Below, piece by piece: positions 34,709-43,932 of a stretch of 64,000 nt of DNA. Made by a program: the position numbers and the translations under genes. The DNA comes from CAVVFX01 sp963747535 (GTDB lineage Bacteria; Acidobacteriota; Terriglobia; Bryobacterales; Bryobacteraceae): assembly GCA_963747535.1 (NCBI GenBank), contig CAVVFX010000002.1, positions 248,001 to 312,000 on the forward strand, read 5' to 3'. Numbering within the stretch: the first letter of the stretch is position 1; each line of letters starts with the position of its first letter. The notes beneath the pieces were generated by a model. It searched no databases, was not told the DNA's origin, and saw only the letters and a list, made by a program, of their open reading frames with translations.

Positions 34709-36631
34709 ATGACGACCCATGAGGAAGAGGCCGCGGCGCCCGGCGTTGCTCGCGCAGCAATTCAACAACACGAGAAGAGAATGGTGGGCCTGGCGTTTTG
34801 GCTTCTACTGCTCGAAGGCTTTTTCTACGTACTGCCCAATCTGGTGCCAGTGGCGAGCAACTTCCAGGATGACCACTGGGCCGCATTTCTCAACCTGGCG
34901 TTTCTCGCGCACAAGCAATTTGGCACGGACGTCGTTTTCACCTATGGCCCGTGGGGGTTCCTTGTACATCCAAGAAATATTGCGGGAATCTATGGCTGGG
35001 TGTTATTCGGAAGAACGATCCTGGCGACAGGCTGTTGCCTGGGCCTGGCAGCTCTCGGAGTTCGCTGGATCGAGCGGCGCAGCATCCGCGTGTTGTGGGC
35101 GTCGTCAATCCTGATATTTGCGGAACCGATTTACCTGCTTCTGCCGCTGCTTTGTTTGCTACTTTGGCGCGAGCCTCCCGCCCGAAGCGTAAAGGACCGG
35201 CTGCTGCTTCATGCGATTGCTTTCTCAGCCGGCCTGGCGGCGCACACAAAGTTCACCTGTTTTATTTTGCTGGCTCTTCTCCTCCCTCCGCTGCTGCTCC
35301 GCCGCCAAAGCCGGTGGCTTTCTGTCACCGCGATTCTGTCCTGGGTGCTGTTTTGGCTTATGGCCGGCCAATCGTTGTGGCGGATTCCGGCGTACATTTC
35401 GAATTCACTCGCCATGGCGTCCACTTACAGCGCCGCTCAGGCATGGGGATCCGAACCTTTGGCACGGATGGCCGGGTTTCTTCTCTGCGGCCTGCCAGTG
35501 GTCCTATGCGCGATTGCGGAGTTGCGTCGCCCAAGCCTTGGATCTTTCGCGCTGGTCTGTTGGATTGCGCTATACGAGTACATAATTCTCGGACAGGCAA
35601 TTATCCGTTGCGACAGCGGTCACATTGCCCTGGGTCTTGTCGGGGTAGCCTTTCCGCTAGCTCTTGTATTCATCCCTTGTCCTCATCTCTGGCCGGCGGC
35701 ATCACGCAACGCGATTCTAAATCGGCCGTTCTTCGTGTTAGCAACTTTTTTCAGCATGGTCCTCACATACCTTTGCGTCGGTCGCGCTGTGTGGATTTTG
35801 CAGCCCAGCTACAGGCCACCGTTCGTTGAAGCGATCCATCGAGTCCAGGAGGCGGCGCATCTTCGCCGTATGGCCCCCATGTCGTCCATCCCGCCTCTAT
35901 CGGCTTCGACGGCGTTAACAGCAGATGCTCAAATTGGGGTCGGCGTGCTCCCGTATAGACTCAGCTATGCCTTTGAAAATCGCCTTCATTTGATCAGTCT
36001 TCCGACACTGCAATCGGTTATGGCGTGGTCGCCGAGTTTGAGCGCAATTGATTCGGACTTCCTGGAGAGTGCGAAGGCTCCGGGATCGATGTATTTCGAG
36101 GTCTTCCCGTTCGACCGTCACTACCCCTCGCTTGAGGACCCACTCGCCTGGAGATCACTGCTTACGCACTACCAACCTGCCGGCAGTAAAGACGGCTTCC
36201 TGGTTCTTTCCCGCCGCCCCCGACCGGCGCGATCCGTCCGTACGCTACTCGTCTCGCGTAGCGTCCGACTGGGTGAGAACGTTGAGGTCCCTTCTACAGC
36301 CGGCAACATAGTCTGGGCCGAAATCGAGGCGCATCGGAACTGGCGTGGGAAGTTACAGATGATCTTCTTCAATTTCCAGCGGCTGGTGCTGGACATCGAG
36401 ACACCGCTCGGCAGCCGTGAGTTCTTTTTCCAGGACGCCAATGCGATAAGTGGATTTGTTCTCTCGCCAAATATTGATTCCGAGGATGCAATGAAGAGTT
36501 TGTACACGCCTGGCGGTCCGGCGAATTCTCCTCAACGGGTGAACGGTTTCATTTTGCGCGGAACGCAGCCGGCGATGGAAAGCTTTTCAGCAACCGTGCA
36601 GGTACGGCTTTACTCGCTTTCGATTCAGTAG
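34709..36631 (+). CDS. Large multi-spanning membrane protein, glycan assembly context
   Basis: A 640-residue protein laid out like its upstream neighbour: a short cytoplasmic start, about ten helices beginning MVGLAFWLLLLEGFFYVLPN, and a soluble C-terminal half. After helix 1 it has SNFQDDHWAAFLNLAFLAHK and FGTDVVFTYGPWGFLVHPRN; the paired Asp residues and the YGPWG turn recall GT-C glycosyltransferases. The tail is beta-rich (EIEAHRNWRGKLQMIFFNFQ, AMESFSATVQVRLYSLSIQ). It follows the previous gene by 25 bp and is probably co-transcribed. No precise function can be assigned. Confidence 0.6.
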   Translation: MTTHEEEAAAPGVARAAIQQHEKRMVGLAFWLLLLEGFFYVLPNLVPVASNFQDDHWAAFLNLAFLAHKQFGTDVVFTYGPWGFLVHPRNIAGIYGWVLFGRTILATGCCLGLAALGVRWIERRSIRVLWASSILIFAEPIYLLLPLLCLLLWREPPARSVKDRLLLHAIAFSAGLAAHTKFTCFILLALLLPPLLLRRQSRWLSVTAILSWVLFWLMAGQSLWRIPAYISNSLAMASTYSAAQAWGSEPLARMAGFLLCGLPVVLCAIAELRRPSLGSFALVCWIALYEYIILGQAIIRCDSGHIALGLVGVAFPLALVFIPCPHLWPAASRNAILNRPFFVLATFFSMVLTYLCVGRAVWILQPSYRPPFVEAIHRVQEAAHLRRMAPMSSIPPLSASTALTADAQIGVGVLPYRLSYAFENRLHLISLPTLQSVMAWSPSLSAIDSDFLESAKAPGSMYFEVFPFDRHYPSLEDPLAWRSLLTHYQPAGSKDGFLVLSRRPRPARSVRTLLVSRSVRLGENVEVPSTAGNIVWAEIEAHRNWRGKLQMIFFNFQRLVLDIETPLGSREFFFQDANAISGFVLSPNIDSEDAMKSLYTPGGPANSPQRVNGFILRGTQPAMESFSATVQVRLYSLSIQ

Positions 36632-36915
36632 GACTAACGACAGCACGACTGAAAGTCGCGTTGCGGCTGAAGCCGCAGCGACCTATCTGCCGCAGTCTGT
36701 TGTCCGGCCTTGCACCGCCGAGATGCCTGTTTGCGTGATGATTTCGGTCTGAATTGCAAACCCACAGATACTGCTCGACTGGGGCCAGCCGAGACTTCCT
36801 CCCAGCAGCGTGGCTGGGAGCAGATCGCCTGAAGAGGCGATGGGTTTAGACCGGGCGCGTTGAACTAAACTGACGGCTTCGCCAAAACAAGATTAAGGCC
36901 CTGAGCGGAAAACTT
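36632..36915. other. Convergent intergenic region with three hairpins
   Basis: No gene is seen between two convergent genes. Three short perfect hairpins are present: TGCGGCTGAAGCCGCA near 36663, CTCCCAGC/GCTGGGAG near 36798-36819, and ATCGCCTGAAGAGGCGAT near 36824-36841. None has a T-run, so they may be Rho-independent-like stoppers of weak type or REP-like units. Confidence 0.5.
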
Positions 36916-38571
36916 TCACCTGAGCGCCGCAGACGACGCCGCGGGGCTGGCCCGTTTTTTGTAGACGATGAACACCTTATCGACGTTACTCTCCGAGAAC
37001 AGGAGCTTCCGGCTAGCTTCGTCTGGAACGTGAAATTCGCGAAGGAACTGATAATCCTGCCGGAGCCATTGCCCGCTGGCACTGGCGGCCTGCACTTCGC
37101 CGGGTCGAAGAACCAGATAATCAGGGCGGAATGCTGCAAGCATATCCGAGAGGGTATGGTGCTGCGGGTGCTCCCGCATAAAGCGGGTCACGCTTCGATT
37201 ACACAGGCCGGGAAAGTCGTATACTATGCGTCGGGAATAGTAACCGATATAGCCAAGCGGCTCGCACCCGACCGTCTCATCAGGCCGCATGACGCTACCG
37301 AGAAAGAGGCCGATCTGCTTTCTGTTGCCATCGTCGACGATCTCCTGAACGCGTCGCTCTGCGCCCATCAGACTAATACTAAAGACAGTCATCATTGATA
37401 GATACAGGCCTACTCCACAAGAAGTGACGACGGTCACCCGATGGCTTGATGTCCGGGAAATCAGGTACTCTGTCCCCATCGCCACCGCTATGATAGTGAC
37501 GGCTGTCACCGGGACAATATACCAGCCGAACATTTGGGGTACGGCGAACAGGTAGTAAGACACGTAGACCAGAACGAAGCCGCACACGCCCGCGCCGGCA
37601 GCGTTCCGCCGCTCTCTTGCGAAGGGCAGCGAAAAGCAAGCTATCGCGAGCATCGTTCCAACGATAAAACCGTTGCCGGGGAGTAACTGAAATGCGTTGC
37701 CGTTCCCGCCATAGGCCGGGCCGAGGCTGGCAAAGATGCGAAACCACAACCGCGCCCATATATACCAAAACGCGGATGTAGAGCTCCAGTTATGAAACGA
37801 GGGGTATCCGTAACCTTTCGCAAGAATGGTATTTGGGATAACGGATCCATAGTATGCCGTCGTAAAGACAACCCATGGCCCGTACACTACCGCGCTTACG
37901 GCCAGGGCGACAACTAAGGGACGCCAGTTTCGGTTGCGAAGACAACGGTTGGCAAGGACTAACAACACGATGACTACCCAGAATAGAAAATCCGGCCGTA
38001 CGAGCATACAGAGACCGATACCCAGGCCGACTCTCCGAGGCTGCAGGTCAAACAACGTATAGATGGAAAACAACAGAATCGCCACAGCAATTTGTGATTC
38101 CATACCAGCCATACCCCAAAGTATCTGGTGATGCTCCACCGCCAGATAACCACCGACCAGCAGAATCAACGCGTCGTTTAAGCCCAACCGGCTCGCGATT
38201 TTCATGCCGAGCCAGGCGGACAGCCCGCCAAACATTGCCGAGAGAATTCGCAAGAATGGCAGCCCCAGGCCGGCATGGATCAGCTCGCCGATTAAAGGGA
38301 TCAGAACGCTGAGCGGACTGGTGAAGCCGTGTAGAGCCGGCCCTGCCTGGGGCGTATGGGTGAGCCCGAGTCCCCGGGCGGCGTTCTCGGCGTGCTGAAC
38401 CGTGATCAATGCGTCTTCCCAGGTCCGCTCGGTGTAGTACCAAAAGGCGAGACGCAGAACAATCGCCAATACAATGATTCCTGGCCGAGCGTACTTCATC
38501 ACAAGTCGGGAACGTCCAGGCGATGGCGCTGACAGTACGTTCTCACAAAGTGCGGCTGTGGAGATTTGCAT
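36916..38571 (-). CDS. Membrane GT-C-like glycosyltransferase
   Basis: A 551-residue multi-spanning protein. Helix 1 (GIIVLAIVLRLAFWYYTERT) is followed by WEDALITVQHAENAARGLGL, the ED-containing first loop found in mycobacterial AftB/arabinofuranosyltransferase-like and related GT-C enzymes. TPQAGPALHGFTSPLSVLIP and GMAGMESQIAVAILLFSIYT follow, also typical. A soluble C-terminal domain (GCEPLGYIGYYSRRIVYDFP to VDKVFIVYKKR) ends the protein. It probably transfers a sugar from a polyprenyl-phosphate donor outside the inner membrane. A Met 24 codons downstream is an alternative start. Confidence 0.75.
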   Translation of the reverse strand: MQISTAALCENVLSAPSPGRSRLVMKYARPGIIVLAIVLRLAFWYYTERTWEDALITVQHAENAARGLGLTHTPQAGPALHGFTSPLSVLIPLIGELIHAGLGLPFLRILSAMFGGLSAWLGMKIASRLGLNDALILLVGGYLAVEHHQILWGMAGMESQIAVAILLFSIYTLFDLQPRRVGLGIGLCMLVRPDFLFWVVIVLLVLANRCLRNRNWRPLVVALAVSAVVYGPWVVFTTAYYGSVIPNTILAKGYGYPSFHNWSSTSAFWYIWARLWFRIFASLGPAYGGNGNAFQLLPGNGFIVGTMLAIACFSLPFARERRNAAGAGVCGFVLVYVSYYLFAVPQMFGWYIVPVTAVTIIAVAMGTEYLISRTSSHRVTVVTSCGVGLYLSMMTVFSISLMGAERRVQEIVDDGNRKQIGLFLGSVMRPDETVGCEPLGYIGYYSRRIVYDFPGLCNRSVTRFMREHPQHHTLSDMLAAFRPDYLVLRPGEVQAASASGQWLRQDYQFLREFHVPDEASRKLLFSESNVDKVFIVYKKRASPAASSAALR

Positions 38572-38603
38572 AACTTCTTCCCTGATGCACTTGATTAAGT
38601 CTC

Positions 38604-39806
38604 TTATCTAAGCATGACGTCATTGGTTTTTGCGTGGACGCCTCCTAACGGTCGCGGCTCGGTAACAGGCTGCATTAACTTCATTGACTGCATGAGGCCC
38701 GCGGTCTGCCTGGCCACTGTCAAACTGATCACGGTCACAACGAACGCTACTACCAACAGCTGCCCAAGTAGAGGTTTATCCGAAACGATCAGCAGCACCG
38801 GCATCGGCGATAGCAGAAAAAGGGACCAGACCGTAATCCACATGGGCCCACTTTGCCGCTGGACGGTCAGGAGCGCAAGCGGAATCAGGAGCACGCAGTC
38901 CACGGAATAGGAATGGTTAGCCAATAAGAGACCAGCGGCGGCGGCGGCAGCGCCGGCCATCCCCAGATCGGTGTTGTCCCGGCATGCCATCCAAAGCAGT
39001 AACACCACAGCAATCACGAGGACCACCTCGATTGATGCCGCCTGCGGGAGCCAGGATGCGATGCCGTGGAGGTTGGGCATCTTGTCGAACCCGGGCGAGA
39101 ATTCCGGCATTTGCACTATCTTCACGTAATGCGGCAGCCAATCGGGTTCGATCATAAAACTAAGCGCGAGCCACACTAGGACGGCCGCGGTCCCGGCAAT
39201 CAACGTTTTCCAGCGTTTCTGAGCCATCAACATGATGGGGATCCCCAGTGCGAGATGGAACTTGCAGATGCAGAGCGAGAACGCAAAGCCGGCGCTCCAG
39301 GGTCTCTTTCTCTCCAGCAAAGCCAGGCCGGCGGCAAAGAACATCAACCAAAAAGCCAGATCCTGTCCGTAGACCAGAATCAGGATTGCGGGCATCGACC
39401 AGGCCAGCGCAACCATCATGAGCATTCGCCGGGCGCCAGGCCAAAGGAAGGCAAAGAGGATCAAAGACACGATGCTCCCGGCCAACCAGATGGATCGCGC
39501 CACGCCGTACGGAAGCCTCGCGAGATATTTGTGACCGTAGAGGACGATAGGGAGCCGAGCACAAGGCACTTCGGTGTTACGCTCGGCCTCGATCTTCCTC
39601 AGGGCGTCCCAGTCGTAGAGATGGCCGGTGCCAACGAGATGGCCAGCGGAATAAAACTGATTGAAGTCGACGCCCCAGCTACTCCAACCGGTTACCGCCG
39701 GCCAAACGTTGAGTGCCAATCCAGGAATCGCAAGAAGAGCGATAGCAACGGCCGCGGAGATTTTCCTGCGTTGCAGAGCTTCCAGAAATTTATGGTTTGG
39801 TTTCAT
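38604..39806 (-). CDS. GT87-family (DUF2029) membrane glycosyltransferase
   Basis: A 400-residue paralogue of the GT87 protein at 31493. Shared landmarks are WGVDFNQFYSAGHLVGTGHL with the catalytic-type Asp after helix 1, ARLPYGVARSIWLAGSIVSL, AILILVYGQDLAFWLMFFAA, LCICKFHLALGIPIMLMAQK and the late LLLANHSYSVDCVLLIPLAL. It lies upstream of the GT-C gene ending at 36916 on the same strand, with 32 bp between them, so both are probably on one transcript that starts beside the palindrome cluster at 39.9-40.0 kb. Confidence 0.88.
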   Translation of the reverse strand: MKPNHKFLEALQRRKISAAVAIALLAIPGLALNVWPAVTGWSSWGVDFNQFYSAGHLVGTGHLYDWDALRKIEAERNTEVPCARLPIVLYGHKYLARLPYGVARSIWLAGSIVSLILFAFLWPGARRMLMMVALAWSMPAILILVYGQDLAFWLMFFAAGLALLERKRPWSAGFAFSLCICKFHLALGIPIMLMAQKRWKTLIAGTAAVLVWLALSFMIEPDWLPHYVKIVQMPEFSPGFDKMPNLHGIASWLPQAASIEVVLVIAVVLLLWMACRDNTDLGMAGAAAAAAGLLLANHSYSVDCVLLIPLALLTVQRQSGPMWITVWSLFLLSPMPVLLIVSDKPLLGQLLVVAFVVTVISLTVARQTAGLMQSMKLMQPVTEPRPLGGVHAKTNDVMLR

Positions 39807-39937
39807 ATTGCAGCGCCTTACCTGAATGCAACGGCCGAGAGGTTCCCTGGCTTAGGATCGTTCCTGCAGCCTGTGGCAGAGAGCAGCCTACTTCGCGGGT
39901 CGCGAAGAATTGTGAAGTAGGCTTTTGGTCTGCCGTA

Positions 39938-39967
39938 GGGCAGACCATCGTTTTTTGTAATCTGCCC
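39938..39967. repeat. REP-like palindrome, copy 4
   Basis: GGGCAGACCA, loop TCGTTTTTTG, TAATCTGCCC. One arm carries two mismatches. It is embedded in the composite palindrome cluster. Confidence 0.8.
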
Positions 39968-39988
39968 GGCTGCGGAGCAGCCGTTTTT
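39967..39988 (+). terminator. Possible hairpin terminator
   Basis: Stem CGGCTGC/GCAGCCG with loop GGA, followed by TTTTT. On the plus strand this has the form of a short Rho-independent terminator, but no plus-strand gene ends just before it. Confidence 0.35.
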
Positions 39989-40085
39989 GCGGCTTGCCGC
40001 TATACGGAGTCGGCCTTTGGCCTGCGTCGACTTCTGCCACAGGCTGCTAGCCATGCGCTGGCTGGTTTGGGCAGGCGAGGTCACG

Positions 40086-42080
40086 TCAAGATTGCTCTTT
40101 CCCGGCTGCAAGGCGTACCTCTCCATCCCGAATGATGCTGCGCTGGATAAATAGCGGCCGCTGTTTCACCTCTTCAAAAATCTTGGCTACATACTCGCCG
40201 ATCATGCCGGCGGCAAAGAGGTTGATGGAGCCAAAGAATCCAACAACCAGCAACACGGTAGTGAAGCCTTTCGGGGCGATATCCGGCACGAAAAGCTTAA
40301 GCGCAACTTCAAGTGCCATTAAGAGTAACGTCACAAACAGCAAGACGACCCCAAGCGAACTCAAGATGTTGAGAGGCACATTGCTGAAGGACAGGATTCC
40401 CTTCTTGGCCCAGCCAACGTTCTTGAGCAGGCTATTGGTGGTGACTCCAAACTGCCTCTCCGGGCGAACGTAATCAACGCCTGTCTGGCGGAAGCCGGCG
40501 AAGGCCCGGACGCCGCGCAGGAAGAGGTCGCGCTCGGGAAATTGGAGGATCGCCTGTACCACCCGCCGGTCCATGAGAGAGAAATCGCCTGCGTCATGCG
40601 GAACCCGGACATAGGAGAAGTAGTCAAAGACCCGATAGAACGCCTTATAGGCGAACTGCATAAACATGCTGGCTTCCCGTTTGACCCGTCTTCCGTAAAC
40701 CACGTCGTAGCCTTCGCGCCACAAGCCAATGAACTTTTCGATCAGTTCGGGAGGATCCTGCAGGTCGCCATCCAGCAGGACGCAGGAGTTCTTGGACGCC
40801 ACCCGCATGCCGCTGACAAAAGCCGCCTGTGAGCCGAAATTGCGCGAGTGGCAAATCCCGATGACGCGCCGATCGTTGCGTGAAATACCACGGATCACCT
40901 CTTCGCTGTCGTCGGGACTGCAGTCATTGACGAAGATAATTTCGTAATCGACGTTGAGTTTCGAAAAGATCGCTTTGAGGCGCTGATACATCAGCGGAAT
41001 GGCCTGGTTGTCCTTATAACAAGCGATGATCGCGCTGACGCTGTGTTTCGTGTCCAGCGTGAATTGCTTGGACCAGCGATGGTAGGCTTCGTGGTCGGGA
41101 AGCGCGCGGTACCAATCGACGGTTTTGGCGAGGCCTTCCCGGAAACTCGTGCGGGCTTTCCAACCGATCCGCTCGTTCGCCTTGCGCGGGTTGGCGTACC
41201 AGTCGGTCACATCCCACCGCCGCTCCGGCATGGTGAAGGATGGCGATCGATCGATGGCAAAGACATCCCGAGCCAGCGACGCGACTTCCTGGATGGAAGT
41301 TTTGTGTCCCGATCCGATATTGAAGGATTCTCCGAAGTCTTCCTCGCGGAGGTTCAACGCGGCGTCGAGAAACGCTTCGGTCACATCGTCTGCATAAACG
41401 AAGTCGCGTGAAATGGCAGGATTAACGAAGTCGGGATACCCGCCTTGGACGCCTCGCCTGATGACGTTTGGTATGAGGCGCGAGGAGTCTTCGAACGGGC
41501 CATACACCGAATAGAGCCGCAGATTGCAGCAGGGAAACTTCTTTTTTCTGCCCCAAAAATAGAGCAGGTTGGCCGCGGCCACCTTCGAGACCGCGTATTC
41601 GCTATTGGGGTTGGTGGAGTCGAACTCGCTGGGAGCGGCGGCATTGTCACCATATTCAGACGAACTGCCGGCATGAATGTAACACGCGATATGGCGGCCG
41701 GCGAGCCGCTCCACAAGGCGTGAAACGAAATTGAAATTGGTCTGATAGATCAGCTCGCTATTGGTCTCAAACGAATAGGCGCCGTGGGCTACGCAATCGA
41801 AAATCGTGCGCGGTTTGACCTCGGCGAGAAGCGCGTCCAGGTTCGAGTTGACCAACAGGTCGACCACCCGGATATGACTGCCGGCAAGCCCTGCGAAGCG
41901 CCAGGCGGGCAAACGGGTGGTGGTGCCCACGACATCCTCGCGAACCTGCGCAAGAGTGCGAAGCAAATTGGCCCCCACAAATCCGCTGGCTCCGAGGACC
42001 AGTATCGGACCTTGGAGCTTCTTGATTTTGGTTTCGAGATACTCAGCCGTTGTTGCGCCGATTGCTGTGGTTGCTGTCAT
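40086..42080 (-). CDS. Fusion of SDR sugar epimerase/dehydratase and GT2 polyprenyl-P glycosyltransferase
   Basis: A 664-residue two-domain protein. Residues about 25-335 form an NAD-dependent sugar epimerase/dehydratase: GPILVLGASGFVGANLLRTL is the nucleotide site and SEYAVSK (YxxxK) the catalytic pair, followed by SRDFVYADDVTEAFLDA. Residues about 345-580 are a GT2 enzyme of the GtrB/ArnC/DPM1 type: SVSAIIACYKDNQ, NDCSPDD and LLDGDLQDPPELIEKF, which holds the metal-binding DxD. Two C-terminal helices anchor it. It probably makes an NDP-sugar and passes it to a polyprenyl phosphate. It is the last gene of a four-gene operon with the split transketolase. Fusion of these two activities is unusual. 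Confidence 0.9.
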   Translation of the reverse strand: MTATTAIGATTAEYLETKIKKLQGPILVLGASGFVGANLLRTLAQVREDVVGTTTRLPAWRFAGLAGSHIRVVDLLVNSNLDALLAEVKPRTIFDCVAHGAYSFETNSELIYQTNFNFVSRLVERLAGRHIACYIHAGSSSEYGDNAAAPSEFDSTNPNSEYAVSKVAAANLLYFWGRKKKFPCCNLRLYSVYGPFEDSSRLIPNVIRRGVQGGYPDFVNPAISRDFVYADDVTEAFLDAALNLREEDFGESFNIGSGHKTSIQEVASLARDVFAIDRSPSFTMPERRWDVTDWYANPRKANERIGWKARTSFREGLAKTVDWYRALPDHEAYHRWSKQFTLDTKHSVSAIIACYKDNQAIPLMYQRLKAIFSKLNVDYEIIFVNDCSPDDSEEVIRGISRNDRRVIGICHSRNFGSQAAFVSGMRVASKNSCVLLDGDLQDPPELIEKFIGLWREGYDVVYGRRVKREASMFMQFAYKAFYRVFDYFSYVRVPHDAGDFSLMDRRVVQAILQFPERDLFLRGVRAFAGFRQTGVDYVRPERQFGVTTNSLLKNVGWAKKGILSFSNVPLNILSSLGVVLLFVTLLLMALEVALKLFVPDIAPKGFTTVLLVVGFFGSINLFAAGMIGEYVAKIFEEVKQRPLFIQRSIIRDGEVRLAAGKEQS

Positions 42081-42106
42081 GCTTAGCCGTTATCCGTTTA
42101 CCGCTT

Positions 42107-43006
42107 TCAGCTAATTCCTAGCGCCTGCAGAACCGATTGTGGATCCAGGCCGCATTTTTGGCGGTAGAACTTCTGTGAACCGGAAACGCCGGTAGTCGCA
42201 CCCGCGGCACGGTGTTCAAACCGGCGCGGCGCCTGGCCGGCAGCCATCAGGCGGAGTGCCAGCATTTCCGCGGCGCCGCCGTGCGTTACGTGCTCCTCCA
42301 CGACAAAAAGGTGTTGTGAGCGTTCTACGTCTTCGAGAAAAGCCGTGGGCAGATCTGGAATGGGCAACTCGGTGAGCAGCCATGTAGAAGGCCGCAGGTT
42401 CTGCGCGACATTGGCGACGGCGCTGAGAATCCCTCCGGCCAACGGACCGACCGCCAGCAACGTTGCGCCGTCCCCATGCAAAAGTTTTCGCCAGGCACCG
42501 TAAGCGGGGAGCGGGATCTGCTTAGGTTCCTCGGAAAGACCCAGGCGAAGGTAGGTTGGATGGCTTGCAGTCATCAAGTGGGAGACTGCGGCCCCCACGT
42601 CGGCATCGAAAGCCGGGATCCAAGCCCGCATGTTCGGCAGGCTCAACAACGCTCCGTAGTCTTCGACTGAGTGATGAGTTGAGCCCATCACGCCGTAACC
42701 ATAGCCACCGCCGTTGCCCACCAGGACAACCGGGAGGTCATGCTGGCAAACATCGTTGCGGATCTGCTCGAAGGGCCGCGCGTAGACAAATGGCGCGATG
42801 CTGTAAACCCAGGGGCGCAAACCCTCGCCCGCGAGTCCGGCTGCCACGGAGACCATGTTTTGTTCGGCCACGCCGGCGTTGATGAAACGCTTACCCAAGG
42901 CATCGCGGAGCGGTTCCAGCGCACGGAATCCCAGATCCCCGGTCAAAAATACAAAGGCGGGGTTGGACGCAGCGTTAACGAGAGCATCGCAAAAGGCCTG
43001 GCGCAT
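42107..43006 (-). CDS. Transketolase, C-terminal subunit
   Basis: A 299-residue protein equal to the pyrimidine-binding and C-terminal domains of transketolase. The key motif is NAGVAEQNMVSVAAGLAGEG, whose Glu activates the aminopyrimidine of thiamine diphosphate. GYGVMGSTHHSVEDYGALLS carries conserved His residues, and VVEEHVTHGGAAEMLALRL lies in the C-terminal domain. It pairs with the N-terminal subunit encoded 6 bp upstream. Split transketolases inside surface-sugar clusters may add or exchange two-carbon units in unusual branched or ketose sugars; that use is inferred here from the SDR-GT2 neighbour. Confidence 0.92.
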   Translation of the reverse strand: MRQAFCDALVNAASNPAFVFLTGDLGFRALEPLRDALGKRFINAGVAEQNMVSVAAGLAGEGLRPWVYSIAPFVYARPFEQIRNDVCQHDLPVVLVGNGGGYGYGVMGSTHHSVEDYGALLSLPNMRAWIPAFDADVGAAVSHLMTASHPTYLRLGLSEEPKQIPLPAYGAWRKLLHGDGATLLAVGPLAGGILSAVANVAQNLRPSTWLLTELPIPDLPTAFLEDVERSQHLFVVEEHVTHGGAAEMLALRLMAAGQAPRRFEHRAAGATTGVSGSQKFYRQKCGLDPQSVLQALGIS

Positions 43007-43012
43007 GTTTGG

Positions 43013-43930
43013 TTACCCAGCCAATCCCATAATCGTCACCGGGGACTCGTAACGTGACTCAATGTCTTTGGCCGCCTCGGCATACTGATCCGCATTCATC
43101 GGAAGATAGTGCCACTCCATCTTGTCCTCCATAAACGACACGCCGAACCCCTTGTGCGTTCGGGCGACGATTGCGCGCGGGCCTTCCGACAGGCCGTGGT
43201 GAGGCAGCACGGAGCACAGGGCATCAAGGTCATGACCGTCAACTTCCTGGGCCGGGACGCCGAAGGCCCGAAACTTATCGGTCAAAGAATTCAGGTCCGC
43301 TACTTCCCGGGTTGTGCCAAATCCCTGGAGCCCGTTGAGATCGACGATGAAGGTCAAGTTATTCAGCTTCTGCTGACGGGCAAAGATCAGCGCTTCCCAA
43401 CAGGACCCTTCGTTCCATTCACCGTCCGAGGTAAGGCAGAAGACATGACTCTCGCGATCCTGTAACTTGCGGGCAAGAGCGAGTCCCGCGGCAATTCCCA
43501 TGCCGTGTCCCAGACTACCGGTTGCAAAAGGGATCTGCGGTATGGCGCCGGCAGTTGGATGACCGCTGAGCCTGGTCCCCTCCTTATGGAAAGTGCGAAG
43601 GTCGGCGTCGGTGATCAGGCCCAGCGACCAAAGGGTGACATAAAGAGCACCTGCCGCGTGACCCTTGGAGAGAACAAAGCTATCGTTCGGCTTCATCACA
43701 TTGTGATAGAGACATAACAATGTGTCGATAGCGGAAAGGTTCCCTCCGATGTGACCAACGCCTGCGTCAAAGTGCATCTGCAGGAGACGCAGTTTGACCC
43801 GCTGCACGAATTCCCGCGCCAAAGGCTTCCTCGCGGAAGTTATTCCACCGGTTAAGTGCAGGTTCAGCAGTTCTAAAGTCTTGAGGGTGTCATTCATATC
43901 ATTCACCGTTTGCCCGGCGCTGGAGGCCAC
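43013..43930 (-). CDS. Transketolase, N-terminal subunit
   Basis: A 305-residue thiamine-diphosphate-binding subunit. Landmarks are HFDAGVGHIGGNLSAIDTLL, VLSKGHAAGALYVTLWSLGL, ATGSLGHGMGIAAGLALARK and the cofactor motif SDGEWNEGSCWEALIFARQQ followed by FIVDLNGLQGFGTT. The first Gly of the usual GDG is Ser here, and the second half of the motif is DLN. The partner subunit starts 6 bp downstream and the membrane glycosyltransferase-like gene ends 2 bp upstream, so all are co-transcribed. The phosphorylated-pentose role of housekeeping transketolase is less likely than a dedicated sugar pathway. Confidence 0.92.
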   Translation of the reverse strand: MASSAGQTVNDMNDTLKTLELLNLHLTGGITSARKPLAREFVQRVKLRLLQMHFDAGVGHIGGNLSAIDTLLCLYHNVMKPNDSFVLSKGHAAGALYVTLWSLGLITDADLRTFHKEGTRLSGHPTAGAIPQIPFATGSLGHGMGIAAGLALARKLQDRESHVFCLTSDGEWNEGSCWEALIFARQQKLNNLTFIVDLNGLQGFGTTREVADLNSLTDKFRAFGVPAQEVDGHDLDALCSVLPHHGLSEGPRAIVARTHKGFGVSFMEDKMEWHYLPMNADQYAEAAKDIESRYESPVTIMGLAG

Positions 43931-43932
43931 GG

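Larger units (their letters stand above)
39866..40047. repeat. Composite palindromic cluster (BIME-like)
   Basis: Perfect 15 bp inverted repeats GCAGCCTGTGGCAGA (39866-39880) and its inverse (40033-40047) enclose a nest of smaller hairpins. These are GCCTACTTC/GAAGTAGGC (39886-39894/39914-39922), the REP-like unit at 39938-39967, CGGCTGCGGAGCAGCCG (39967-39983, followed by five T) and GCGGCTTGCCGC (39989-40000). No gene lies inside. Confidence 0.8.
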
